A stretch of 64,000 nucleotides of DNA from Acidimicrobiia bacterium (GCA_009835395.1 VXXM01000079.1:1-64000); one strand, 5' to 3'; positions 10,043 to 18,857 are shown, numbered from the stretch's first letter. Made by a program: numbers and translations. The notes: generated by a model from the letters alone, not told the origin.

Positions 10043-10085
10043 GCCACGAGCTTACAAGGTGAAGCAAGCACTTGCCTTGTGGCAT
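10041..10085. promoter_or_regulatory. Inverted repeat at the AbrB-like antitoxin start, candidate autoregulatory operator
   Basis: ATGCCAC(10041-10047)...GTGGCAT(10079-10085) with nested ACAAGG...CCTTGT. Confidence 0.4.
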
Positions 10086-10170
10086 GGATCGGCCGAGGGG
10101 CATCGGCGCTCGCGCCGCTCGGAGCCCGGAGGCGCCGCCGTGCGCTCCGTCAGCCGGTAGCGTCGGCCGC

Positions 10171-11109
10171 ATGAACGAGTCGACGACTTCTGAAATCGAC
10201 GGTGTGGAGGACGTCGGCGCTGGCACGGCGTCTGGGATCGTGTCCGTGGAGACCCGACCCGCCAAGACCTTGCCGGGGATCCTCGGGGTGCTCTTGGCGC
10301 TAGTGGGGTTGGGGCTGGTCGTCGGCGGCGGATTCGGCGTCACCGAGGTGGGGGGTCTGGCCGCGCTCATTCCGATCGGGGTGCTCCTGTTCATTCTGTC
10401 GTTGCCGGGGCAGTACGTGGTGCAGCCCAACCAGGCGCTGGTGCTCATCATGTTCGGCCGCTACCGGGGGACGGTCACCGAGGCCGGCTGGTACCTGGCG
10501 AACCCGTTCACGCGCGCCGAAACGCGCAAGGTGTCCCTGCGGGTGCACAACTTCACGACCAGCGTGTCGAAGGTGAACGACGCCGAGGGCAACCCCATCG
10601 AGATCTCCGCGGTGGTCGTGTGGCGGGTGGTGGACACGGCCCGGGCCATCTTCGATGTGGATGACTTCGAGGACTTCGTGTACGTGCAGAGCGAGACCGC
10701 CATTCGCCACCTGGGCACGCAGTATCCCTACGACGACTTCGACGGCGACAGGGTGTCCCTGCGCGCCGATCCCGACACCGTCGCCGCGACGCTGCACGAA
10801 GAGGTACAGGCCCGGCTGGACCGCGCCGGTGTGGAGGTCATCGAGACCCGCCTCAATCACCTGGCCTACGCCACCGAGATCGCCGAGGCGATGCTGCGCC
10901 GCCAGCAGGCCGCGGCGGTTGTGGCCGCCCGGCGCACGATTGTCGAGGGCGCCGTGGGGATGGTGGAGGACGCCCTGGAGTTACTGGCGGAGCGTTCGGT
11001 GGTGGAGTTGGATCAGGACGCCAAGGCGTCGCTGGTGGCGAACCTGCTGGTGGTGCTGACCAGCGAGCAGCAGACCACACCGGTTGTGAACACCGGCGTG
11101 ACAGGCTGA
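10171..11109 (+). CDS. SPFH/Band 7 domain membrane protein
   Basis: N-terminal TMs then QYVVQPNQALVLIMFGRYRGTVTEAGWYLANPF...AEAMLRRQQAAAVVAARRTIVEGAVGMVEDAL. Confidence 0.9.
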   Translation: MNESTTSEIDGVEDVGAGTASGIVSVETRPAKTLPGILGVLLALVGLGLVVGGGFGVTEVGGLAALIPIGVLLFILSLPGQYVVQPNQALVLIMFGRYRGTVTEAGWYLANPFTRAETRKVSLRVHNFTTSVSKVNDAEGNPIEISAVVVWRVVDTARAIFDVDDFEDFVYVQSETAIRHLGTQYPYDDFDGDRVSLRADPDTVAATLHEEVQARLDRAGVEVIETRLNHLAYATEIAEAMLRRQQAAAVVAARRTIVEGAVGMVEDALELLAERSVVELDQDAKASLVANLLVVLTSEQQTTPVVNTGVTG

Positions 11110-11117
11110 AGCCGTCC

Positions 11118-12410
11118 ATGGCGGATCGGGATTGGGGGTTTCGGACGCGGGCGCTGCATGCCGGCGGGCGCCCGGATCCGGGGACCGGGGCGCGGACCAC
11201 GCCGATCTACTACACCAGCGCCTTCGTGTTCGAGGACACCGCCGATGCGGCCGACCTCTTCGCTCTCCAGAAGTACGGCTCCATCTACACGCGGATCTCG
11301 AACCCCACCGTCAACGTGTTCGAGGAGCGGATGGCGAACCTGGAGGGCGGAATCGGGGCTGTGGCCACCTCCAGCGGCCAGTCGGCCCAGTTCCTCGCCC
11401 TCACGTCGCTGGCCGGCGCCGGCGATCACATCGTCTCGGCCGCCGGGCTGTACGGCGGCACGTATATGCAGTTCGACGTGACGCTGCGCCGCCTTGGCAT
11501 CGAGACCACTTTCGTCGGCGGCACCGACCCCGACGACTTCGCCGCCGCCATCGGCGACAGCACGAAGCTGCTCTTCACCGAGATCATCGCCAATCCGGCG
11601 GGCCAGATCGCCGACCTGAGCGGCCTCGCCGAGGTTGCCCGGGCGCACGGCCTGCCGCTGGTCGTGGACTCGACGTTCGCCACCCCGTACCTCTGCCGAC
11701 CGTTGGAGTTCGGCGCCGACATCGTCGTGCACTCGGCCACGAAGTTCCTGTGCGGGCACGGCACCACCATCGCCGGGGTGGTCGCCGAGGCCGGTCGCTT
11801 CGACTGGGGGTCGGGGCGGTTCCCGAGCTTCACCGAGCCGGTGGCGAGCTACAACGGGCTGCGCTGGTGGGACAACTTCGGCGAGTACGCCTTCTGCACC
11901 AGGCTGCGGGCCGAGCAGATGCGCGACGTGGGCGCCTGCCTGTCACCCTTCGACGCCTTCTTCCTGCTGGGTGGCCTTGAGACGCTGCCACTGCGCATGG
12001 ACGCCCACGTGGCCAACGCCCGCGCCGTCGCCGAATGGCTCGACGCCGACGACCGGGTGGCCTGGGTGCGCTGGGCCGGCCTGCCCGACCATCCCCACCA
12101 CGAGCGGGCCCAGCGGTACCTGCCCAAGGGACCCGGCTCCATCTTCACCTTCGGCGTCGAGGGCGGCCGGGAGGCCGGGGCCAGGTTCATCGAGGCGCTG
12201 CGGCTCGTGTCCCACCTGGCCAACGTCGGCGACGCCAAGACACTCGTCATCCACCCGGCCTCCACCACCCACCAGCAGCTCTCCGAGGCCGACCTGGCTG
12301 CCACAGGCGTGTCGGCCGACATGGTGCGGCTCTCCGTCGGCCTCGAGGACACAGACGACATCATCTGGGACCTCGACCAGGCCCTCGCCGCCGCTGTGGG
12401 CCGTGCCTGA
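11118..12410 (+). CDS. metY: O-acetylhomoserine sulfhydrylase / Cys-Met metabolism PLP-dependent enzyme
   Basis: FRTRALHAGGRPDPGTGARTTPIYYTSAFVFEDT...YTRISNPTVNVFEERMANLEGG...VHSATKFLCGHGTTIAGVV. Confidence 0.92.
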   Translation: MADRDWGFRTRALHAGGRPDPGTGARTTPIYYTSAFVFEDTADAADLFALQKYGSIYTRISNPTVNVFEERMANLEGGIGAVATSSGQSAQFLALTSLAGAGDHIVSAAGLYGGTYMQFDVTLRRLGIETTFVGGTDPDDFAAAIGDSTKLLFTEIIANPAGQIADLSGLAEVARAHGLPLVVDSTFATPYLCRPLEFGADIVVHSATKFLCGHGTTIAGVVAEAGRFDWGSGRFPSFTEPVASYNGLRWWDNFGEYAFCTRLRAEQMRDVGACLSPFDAFFLLGGLETLPLRMDAHVANARAVAEWLDADDRVAWVRWAGLPDHPHHERAQRYLPKGPGSIFTFGVEGGREAGARFIEALRLVSHLANVGDAKTLVIHPASTTHQQLSEADLAATGVSADMVRLSVGLEDTDDIIWDLDQALAAAVGRA

Positions 12411-12900
12411 GTATCCCCCCGTCGAGGGCTGGACGCCGCCCGACGCCGGCCAGCGTTGGGACATCATCCGCCGGTCGCGGACCGTCGCGGTCGTGGGTGC
12501 CTCGGGCGACCGGGCGCGGGCCAGCAACTTCGTTGTCACCTACCTGCTGTCGTCGTCGGTGGACTTCGACGTGTACCTCGTCAATCCCCGCGAGCGGGAG
12601 ATCCTCGGCCGGACGGTCTACCCCTCGCTGGAGGCCCTGCCGGTGGTGCCGGACATCGTCGACGTGTTCCGACGCTCCGAGGGCCTGCCCGACGTGGCCG
12701 CCGAGGCCATCGCCGTCGGCGCCGGGGTCTTCTGGGCGCAACTAGGTCTGTGGAGCCCCGAAGCCGCCCGGCTCTGCCTGGCCGCCGGTCTCGACGTGGT
12801 CATGAACCGCTGCCTGAAGATCGAGCACGCCAGATTCTCCGGCGGTCTGACCCGCGCCGGGTTCGACACGGGCGTCATCTCGTCCCGACGCCACCTGTGA
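12403..12900 (+). CDS. CoA-binding (YccU-like) domain protein
   Basis: GTG start overlapping metY end; TVAVVGASGDRARASNFVVTYLL...VYLVNPREREILGRTVYPSLEALP...NRCLKIEHARF. Confidence 0.88.
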   Translation: MPEYPPVEGWTPPDAGQRWDIIRRSRTVAVVGASGDRARASNFVVTYLLSSSVDFDVYLVNPREREILGRTVYPSLEALPVVPDIVDVFRRSEGLPDVAAEAIAVGAGVFWAQLGLWSPEAARLCLAAGLDVVMNRCLKIEHARFSGGLTRAGFDTGVISSRRHL

Positions 12901-12935
12901 GGGCCGGCGTTCGACGACGGATCGGAGGGCGAACC

Positions 12936-13718
12936 ATGCCCAATGAGCGGTCCATAGAACTGGAGATCGAGGTTCCCGGGCGGCCCGAGGAGGTGTGGCA
13001 AGCGGTGGCCACCGGTCCGGGGATCTCCTCGTGGTATGTGCCGCACACCGTCGAGGAGCGCGCCGGGGGAGCGGGCACGGCGTCGTTCGGGCCAGAGCCG
13101 GAGATGCAGATCACCGGACGGGTGGCGGTCTGGGAGCCACCGCGCCGCGTGGTCTTCGACGGCGGCGAGGGCGTCGACGGACTGGCCTTCGAGTGGACTG
13201 TGGAGCCGCGGGGTGACGACAGCTGTCTGGTGCGGCTGGTCAACTCGGGGTTCGGCACCGGTCCAGAGCACGACGCCCAACGCGAGGGCATGACCGAGGG
13301 CTGGCGGCTGTTCATGCTCAACCTGCGGCTGCACCTGGAGCACTTCGCCGGCCGGACTGCCACCGCGGTGCTTCCGATGGCGCTGTGGGCCGGGCCCAGG
13401 GAGGCAGCCTGGCGAGCGCTGAGCAGCGGTCTGAGCATCCCGGCGGCTCCGGCCGTCGGTGACCGCATCGAGGTCACGGCGGCCGACGCCCCCGAGTTAG
13501 CGGGCACCGTCGTCGACGTGGACCCGCGCTGGGTAGCCATGATCGTGGATCGACCCGCCCTCGGCACCGCCTTCCTGGCCGTCGAGGGCGACGGCGACCA
13601 CGTCACCGTGTCGATCTGGTCATACCTCTATGGCCCCGACGGCGCCGCTGTAGCCACGCGCGACGACCCCCGCTGGCGTCAATGGCTCGCCGAGCGCGCC
13701 GCAACCCCCGGCTGCTGA
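12936..13718 (+). CDS. SRPBCC/AHSA1-like domain protein
   Basis: MPNERSIELEIEVPGRPEEVWQAVATGPGISSWYVPHTVEERAGG...EGMTEGWRLFMLNLRLHLEHF. Confidence 0.85.
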   Translation: MPNERSIELEIEVPGRPEEVWQAVATGPGISSWYVPHTVEERAGGAGTASFGPEPEMQITGRVAVWEPPRRVVFDGGEGVDGLAFEWTVEPRGDDSCLVRLVNSGFGTGPEHDAQREGMTEGWRLFMLNLRLHLEHFAGRTATAVLPMALWAGPREAAWRALSSGLSIPAAPAVGDRIEVTAADAPELAGTVVDVDPRWVAMIVDRPALGTAFLAVEGDGDHVTVSIWSYLYGPDGAAVATRDDPRWRQWLAERAATPGC

Positions 13719-13720
13719 GT

Positions 13721-14137
13721 TCAGAGCGAGCCTCGCGGGGCAACCCACTCACAACGTTGGCCAGTGACTTCGGCGATGCGGTCGTAGTCGGCGTCGTAGT
13801 GGAGGACCGCGAGGCCGTTGAGTTCGGCCGTCGCGGCGATCAGGAGGTCGGGTAGCGGCAGGCGGTGGCGGCCTTCTTGGGCCAGCCGACGCTGGACGTC
13901 CACGGCCCGGTCCGTCACTTCGGGAGTCAGCGGAAACGACGGCAGCGCCCGGCGCTCGGCCAGAACGTCCTCGTAGTCGGCCGGCGAGCGGGCGCTGTAG
14001 AGGACCGCTAGGTCGACGATCGGCGTCGTGGCCACCAGCCCGTCGACGAGCAGCGGCCCCATCCGACGGGCCACGGTCGGGTGATGGAGCCGGGCGAGGG
14101 CGCTCTTGTCGGCCAGGTACAGCGGCGCTACCGCCAT
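13721..14137 (-). CDS. vapC: PIN domain toxin (VapC family)
   Basis: LYLADKSALARLHHP...LPLPDLLIAATAELNGLAVLHYDADYDRIAEVTGQRCEWV. Confidence 0.88.
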   Translation of the reverse strand: MAVAPLYLADKSALARLHHPTVARRMGPLLVDGLVATTPIVDLAVLYSARSPADYEDVLAERRALPSFPLTPEVTDRAVDVQRRLAQEGRHRLPLPDLLIAATAELNGLAVLHYDADYDRIAEVTGQRCEWVAPRGSL

Positions 14138-14334
14138 GCGCTCCGCATGACTTGCTCGTCAGCCAGGTCGGTTCCCTCACCGGCTTCGAGTCGCCGCAGG
14201 TGCCGGCGGCGCAACTCGCCGTCGATCACCTGCTGCAACGCGGCGTTGACGGCCTCCTTCATGGTCGCAGCCCCCGTCAGCACCCGCGCCTCAGCCAGCA
14301 GATCGTCGTCGATGTCGACCAGCCGTTTTGTCAC
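14128..14334 (-). CDS. vapB: VapB-type antitoxin
   Basis: MTKRLVDIDDDLLAEARVLTGAATMKEAVNAALQQVIDGELRRRHLRRLEAGEG; overlaps vapC start. Confidence 0.88.
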   Translation of the reverse strand: MTKRLVDIDDDLLAEARVLTGAATMKEAVNAALQQVIDGELRRRHLRRLEAGEGTDLADEQVMRSAWR

Positions 14335-14342
14335 ACAGGCAG

Positions 14343-14371
14343 TATATCCGAATCGATTATCAGAGGATATA
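14343..14371. promoter_or_regulatory. AT-rich inverted repeat upstream of vapBC, candidate operator
   Basis: TATATCC-N15-GGATATA with internal AATCGATT palindrome, just upstream of vapB. Confidence 0.5.
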
Positions 14372-14421
14372 TCAGGTTCGGGAGGCTCTCAGGACGACTC
14401 GGCTACGTGGACGCCGTGCCG

Positions 14422-15555
14422 CTACGCCCGGCTCACGCGGACGCCGAGGGTCGTGGGCTCGGTGGGCCGGTCGTGCCGCGAGCCGTCCAGGCGCTCGCGC
14501 AGCCTTTCGAGAAGGTCGGCCGGATCGAGGCCGGGCGCCGACCAGTCGACATACGGGATGAGATCCTCGAACCGATCGTTGAATTCCTCCAGCTGATCGT
14601 CGAGGTCCTCGAGCCACTTGTCGAGATACTCGTGCAGATCCTCGATCGAGAGGTCCGGCAGACCCTCGAACGAGAGGTCCGGCAGATCCTCGAACGGATT
14701 CTCGAACGTGAGGCCGGTTGAGGAGGTCCTCTTGGTGATGACGGTCACGAGTTCCTCGCCGGTCCCGGGATGCTCGAAGACGACGGTGACCGAGCCGTCG
14801 TCGTTCTGCGTGAGGTGGACTCCGTCGGGAACGGGACCACCCTCGAACGCCTCAGGCTCTAACTCGTAGACGGGAGCATCGGCGACGAGGTCCCACAGGG
14901 TCATGCCGCCCGGGGGTTCGTCGAATCGGAGTTCGTAGCCGTCCTTGGCGATCCGGCCCTTGAAGAAGTGTTCGAAAGGCGCTTCGGGGCACGGGCACTT
15001 GCACTTGGTGTCCGTGAGAGCGAGCGTCTCGCAGCCGGCTGGCTCCGTCTCCGGATCATGCGCTTGCTCCGCCGGCCCTTCGGTGGTTCTGGAGGCCGGC
15101 TCGGGATCGACGAGCCCGGCATCGGATGCGGCGTCATCGGAGCGCTCCGGCGCGGCGGGCTGTGGATCTGCGGGCGTCGACTCGACGGGCGCTGGGTCTT
15201 CAGGTGGCACCGCGGAGGGTTGCGGATCTGCTGCACGGGAATTGCCGGACTCGGGTGTCGCCGGTGCCGCTGCACTGGTCGCCGGTGCCGTGGCGACGCG
15301 GACGCTTCCTCCGTCGTTGCCGAGCGTGTTCCAGGCCACGAGGCTGCCTGCCAGCAGGGCCGCGGCCGCGGCGACGCCCACCAGCGTGTACCGGAGCCGC
15401 CGGGCGCTCGCCGCCGTGGCGGCCCGCTCGACGACGCCCGCCACCGGGGGAATCCGGTCCAGAGACTCCGACCGCCTGCCGATCGCCGCGCCCAGGTCGG
15501 CGCCGAGGGTCCGGTCGTGCTCGGCCGGTTGGCCAGTGTCGCGGTTCCCGTTCAT
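14422..15555 (-). CDS. Single-TM membrane protein co-encoded with ECF sigma, putative anti-sigma/sensor (cassette 1)
   Basis: Short cytoplasmic N-term, TM (YTLVGVAAAAALLAGSLVAWNTLG), Pro/Ala linker, KDGYELRFDEPPGGMTLWDLVADAPVYE domain, acidic tail; overlaps sigma stop by 4 nt. Confidence 0.7.
   Translation of the reverse strand: MNGNRDTGQPAEHDRTLGADLGAAIGRRSESLDRIPPVAGVVERAATAASARRLRYTLVGVAAAAALLAGSLVAWNTLGNDGGSVRVATAPATSAAAPATPESGNSRAADPQPSAVPPEDPAPVESTPADPQPAAPERSDDAASDAGLVDPEPASRTTEGPAEQAHDPETEPAGCETLALTDTKCKCPCPEAPFEHFFKGRIAKDGYELRFDEPPGGMTLWDLVADAPVYELEPEAFEGGPVPDGVHLTQNDDGSVTVVFEHPGTGEELVTVITKRTSSTGLTFENPFEDLPDLSFEGLPDLSIEDLHEYLDKWLEDLDDQLEEFNDRFEDLIPYVDWSAPGLDPADLLERLRERLDGSRHDRPTEPTTLGVRVSRA
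14641..14688. repeat. Two tandem ~24-bp units encoding an acidic 8-aa repeat
   Basis: ctcgatcgagaggtccggcagacc / ctcgaacgagaggtccggcagatc; translates to FEDLPDLS-FEGLPDLS-IEDL on minus strand. Confidence 0.65.
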
Positions 15556-16064
15556 CTGTCGATCACCTCCCGCAGTTGCGCGAGCCCTCCGGCGAGAAGG
15601 CTCTTGACGGTGCCGGGGCGGATGCCCATCGTCTCGGCGATCTCCTTCTCGGACAGATCGCCGTAGTAGCGCAGCACCAGGGCCGTCTTTCTCCTGGTGG
15701 GCAACCGCTCGAGGGCATCCAGCAGGTAGTCCTGCTGCGCCGGGGCCTGTTGCGGCTGCCCCGGCAGGATGCGGCGCCGCACTTCCCGCTTGCGCAACTC
15801 GCTGCGGGCGCCGTTCACGACCGCCGTGCGCAGGTAACCGCCGGGATTCCGGAGCCGGCCCCAGCGCTCGAACACCTTGGCGAAGGCGTCCTGGGCGATC
15901 TCCTCAGCCGCCTCGGGGGTGTCCAGGAGCCCGTAGGCGAGCCGCACCATGGCGAGGTACTCGGTCCGGTAGAACTCGTCGAAGGCCTCGGCGATCACGT
16001 GTTTATCCAATACCTCCGCCGGCGCCTCCGGTTCGCTGTACGTGGCGGCGGTGAGCGTTCCCAT
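15552..16064 (-). CDS. ECF-type RNA polymerase sigma factor (cassette 1)
   Basis: FDEFYRTEYLAMVRLAYGLLDTPEAAEEIAQDAFAKVFERWGRLRNPGGYLRTAVVNGARSELRKREVRRR...RRKTALVLRYYGDLSEKEIAETMGIRPGTVKS. Confidence 0.92.
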   Translation of the reverse strand: MGTLTAATYSEPEAPAEVLDKHVIAEAFDEFYRTEYLAMVRLAYGLLDTPEAAEEIAQDAFAKVFERWGRLRNPGGYLRTAVVNGARSELRKREVRRRILPGQPQQAPAQQDYLLDALERLPTRRKTALVLRYYGDLSEKEIAETMGIRPGTVKSLLAGGLAQLREVIDR

Positions 16065-16073
16065 CACCCCTAC

Positions 16074-16099
16074 CGACGCACGACCGGAGTGATCGGTTC
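16074..16099 (-). promoter_or_regulatory. Candidate ECF sigma promoter GAACC-N16-CGTC upstream of cassette-1 sigma gene
   Basis: Minus strand GAACC gatcactccggtcgtg CGTCG, nine nt before ATG; same geometry at 18858-18884. Confidence 0.6.
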
Positions 16100-16162
16100 A
16101 TCGGGCTCGCAGAAGTTCTGCGTAGTCGTCAGCACGCGGGATGTGCGATGTGCCGGCACGCG

Positions 16163-16192
16163 AGCGGGCCCCGCCGTCCGGCGGGGCCCGCT
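16163..16192. terminator. Perfect 14-bp GC inverted repeat, candidate terminator of cassette 2
   Basis: AGCGGGCCCCGCCG-TC-CGGCGGGGCCCGCT. Confidence 0.55.
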
Positions 16193-16218
16193 GGGGCATG
16201 GGGGAGATGTCTGGTGGC

Positions 16219-18339
16219 CTACGGCACTGGGGCGATAAACCAGCGGGCGGTGGGGCTCCGAGTCCCGGACCGCTGCGAGTCGCTGCCGTCTGTCGAGACC
16301 GACTGTGAGACCGTCTCGCCGTCGGTCGCGAGGAAGACCTGTGCGAGCACAAAATCGTTGCCGACGGCGAGTTCGACCCGGGGGTACGTGCCGCCGACGT
16401 CGATCCCGAAGGCATCGGCGGCGTTCTGCCAACCCCAGGCGGTGCCGCCGGCCGACCAGCCGATCCAGGTCGGAGGCGGCTCGAACGCGCCGAGGCCGTC
16501 GGTGAACTGCGCAGCGTTGCGTTCCAGGTCAGCGGCCGTGAAGGCCACGAGGTCGTCGCCCGTGTCGGGATCCTCGAAGACCAGGGTCTGGGAGCCGTCG
16601 TCCTCGGCGACGATGCGGAGGCCGTCCGGCGCCGCTGCCCTGAACATGATCTCGGGGGCGGCGAACTCGTAGACGGCGACGTCCGCGGCGAGGTCCCAGA
16701 GGGCCAGGTCGCCCCAGGCTTGGTCGAGGCGCAGTTCGTAGCCGTCCTTGACGATGCGGACCTCGAGGCGGGAGCCGGCGCCGGCTATCGGCTCCGCCGT
16801 GGTCACCACGCCGGCCGGGCCCGCGGTGAGGATCGGGCCGGGTCGCAGGCCCTCGAACTCGGCGGCCGTTCCCGGACCGCGGCCGACATCGAGGCGCTCG
16901 ATGCGGTAGGAGTCGTAGCTCCGGGCGCTGCGCCACGCGGCGCCGTCAGGGCCGCGCGTCATGGGGACATAGCCCTGCTCGCTGACGTCGTGCTCGGTCC
17001 ACGCGCGACCGTCCGGTGAGGTGAGCAGCAGGTCGCCCTCGCCGGTGCGCAGCGTGATGAAGAACCCTTCGACGGTGCTGATCGCCGAGGTGTTGGCCCC
17101 GTCGTAGCGACCTACCGGCTCGGTGCCGGCGCCGTCGCTCGTGAAGAGGTGGACGCGTTGGTCGTGCTGGCCCTCGGATCCCGCGCAGGGCGCCGACTGG
17201 CCGGGCGCAAGGCCCAACTCGTCAAAGGGGATCTCGACGCTCTCGGCGTCGGCCTCCTCACCCAGATAGACGACGAGAGCGCTGTCGGTGTAACGCCAGT
17301 GCAGTATCGAGTCCCGGTCCGGGGTGTGGCCGAACGCCACGAGCAACTCCTGGAGGTCGAGGTCGCTGTGGGTCTCGACGACGGCCACCATCCGGTCACC
17401 GGAGGCCAGTGCCGCAGTCACCCTTGCGCGCCTGACGCAGTACGGCGGCAGCGAGCCCGCTCCGGATCCGACGTCGATGCTCAGTTCGGTCCAGGTCGCG
17501 CCCTGGTCGTCGGAGAAGAACACCCGTCCGCGATGCTGCGGATCGGCTGTGTCCGGCCCGCCGACCACCCAGCGGTCGCCGCCGATGGCGGGGAGGTCGG
17601 GATAGATGCCGTCGGGCATGTCGATGGCGGTCCACGTCGTACCGTCGGTCGTGACCACAACCTGGTTGCCGGCATCACCCCAGGCGAGGGCGACGATGCG
17701 GCCGTCGCCGACGGACTCCATGCGGTAGACGTCGATGAGTCCCGTGCTCGTATCGAAGTCCACTTCGATCCACGTCAGGGTGGGTCCGGTGGACAACTCT
17801 TCGGGTGCGAGGAGGCTCGAATCGATCACCGTCGATCCGGGATCGGCTTGCTCCGCTCCGTCGACCGGCTCGGCTGTGGTCGGATCGGCGAGCTGCCGGT
17901 CGGCCGCCGAGGACTCGTCTCCGGCGGGTGCGGCTGCGGAATCGGCGGCCGGCTCGTCGCCGAGGTCGGCCGGGTCGGCTCCAGCGGCGGCCGGACCGGA
18001 TTCGCCCGTCGCGTGCTCGGCTGGTTCGGCCTCCGGCGCGGTCGGATCGGGGACGGCCGGCTGGGTGGCCACCTGGATGTTGCCGTCGCCGGTGTCGCTT
18101 CCCAGCGTGTTCCAGGCCGCCAGGCCGCCGGCGATCAGGGCCGCCGCGGCGGCGATGCTCACCACACCGTGCCGGACCCGCCTGGCCTTCGCCAGTGCGG
18201 CGGCCCGCTCGGCGATGTCGGTGACCGGGGGAGTCACGATCGGCGAATCGGTCTCCCTGCCGACGGCCTCTCCGAGGGCGTCGCCCAGAGCGTCGCCATC
18301 ACCGTCCTCGCGGGGATCGCGCCGCCGGTTCTCGTTCAT
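16219..18339 (-). CDS. Single-TM membrane protein with BNR/Asp-box-like repeats, co-encoded with ECF sigma (cassette 2)
   Basis: HGVVSIAAAAALIAGGLAAWNTLGSDTG TM; DGTTWTAID, DDQGATWTELS, SPDGRAWTEHD Asp-box-like motifs; RIVKDGYELRLDQAWGDLALWDLAADVAVYE domain shared with cassette 1. Confidence 0.72.
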   Translation of the reverse strand: MNENRRRDPREDGDGDALGDALGEAVGRETDSPIVTPPVTDIAERAAALAKARRVRHGVVSIAAAAALIAGGLAAWNTLGSDTGDGNIQVATQPAVPDPTAPEAEPAEHATGESGPAAAGADPADLGDEPAADSAAAPAGDESSAADRQLADPTTAEPVDGAEQADPGSTVIDSSLLAPEELSTGPTLTWIEVDFDTSTGLIDVYRMESVGDGRIVALAWGDAGNQVVVTTDGTTWTAIDMPDGIYPDLPAIGGDRWVVGGPDTADPQHRGRVFFSDDQGATWTELSIDVGSGAGSLPPYCVRRARVTAALASGDRMVAVVETHSDLDLQELLVAFGHTPDRDSILHWRYTDSALVVYLGEEADAESVEIPFDELGLAPGQSAPCAGSEGQHDQRVHLFTSDGAGTEPVGRYDGANTSAISTVEGFFITLRTGEGDLLLTSPDGRAWTEHDVSEQGYVPMTRGPDGAAWRSARSYDSYRIERLDVGRGPGTAAEFEGLRPGPILTAGPAGVVTTAEPIAGAGSRLEVRIVKDGYELRLDQAWGDLALWDLAADVAVYEFAAPEIMFRAAAPDGLRIVAEDDGSQTLVFEDPDTGDDLVAFTAADLERNAAQFTDGLGAFEPPPTWIGWSAGGTAWGWQNAADAFGIDVGGTYPRVELAVGNDFVLAQVFLATDGETVSQSVSTDGSDSQRSGTRSPTARWFIAPVP

Positions 18340-18848
18340 TTCTCGATCACCTCCCGGAGTTCCGCCAGCCCTCGCGACACCATGCTCTTGACCGTTCCGG
18401 GACGGACGCCCATGGTCTCGGCGATCTCCCGTTCGGACAGGCCGGCGTAGTAGCGGAGCACGAGGGCCGTCTTCCTCTTGGCCGGGAGCCGGTCGAGGGC
18501 GTCGACCAGGTAGTCCCGTTCAGCGGCCGGCTGCGGAGGCCGATCCAGGCCCACCCGCCGCCGCACCTCCCGCTTGCGCAACTCGCTGCGGGCGCCGTTG
18601 ACCACCGCGGTTCGCAGGTAGCCGCCCGGTGAATCCAGCCGATCCCAGCGTTCGAACACTTGGGCGAAGGCGTCCTGGGCGATCTCCTCGGCGCACTCGG
18701 AGGTATCGACCAGCCCGCGGGCCAACCGCACCATGGGTGCATACTCGGCCCGGTAGAACTCGTCGAACTCGGCGGCGATCACGCGACCATCCAACACTCT
18801 CGGCGGGACAATCGTGTGGCTTTCACTGACGGCGAGGAATGTCCCCAT
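18336..18848 (-). CDS. ECF-type RNA polymerase sigma factor (cassette 2)
   Basis: MGTFLAVSESHT..FDEFYRAEYAPMVRLARGLVDTSECAEEIAQDAFAQVFERWDRLDSPGGYLRTAVVNGARSELRKREVRRR...GLSEREIAETMGVRPGTVKSMVSRGLAELREVIEK. Confidence 0.92.
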   Translation of the reverse strand: MGTFLAVSESHTIVPPRVLDGRVIAAEFDEFYRAEYAPMVRLARGLVDTSECAEEIAQDAFAQVFERWDRLDSPGGYLRTAVVNGARSELRKREVRRRVGLDRPPQPAAERDYLVDALDRLPAKRKTALVLRYYAGLSEREIAETMGVRPGTVKSMVSRGLAELREVIEK

Positions 18849-18857
18849 CAACCGCAA

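Noticed and set aside
17149-18450. 433-aa plus-strand ORF opposite the cassette-2 membrane protein
   Set aside because: Shadow; the minus strand has TM and Asp-box-like motifs plus a 4-nt overlap with the sigma gene.
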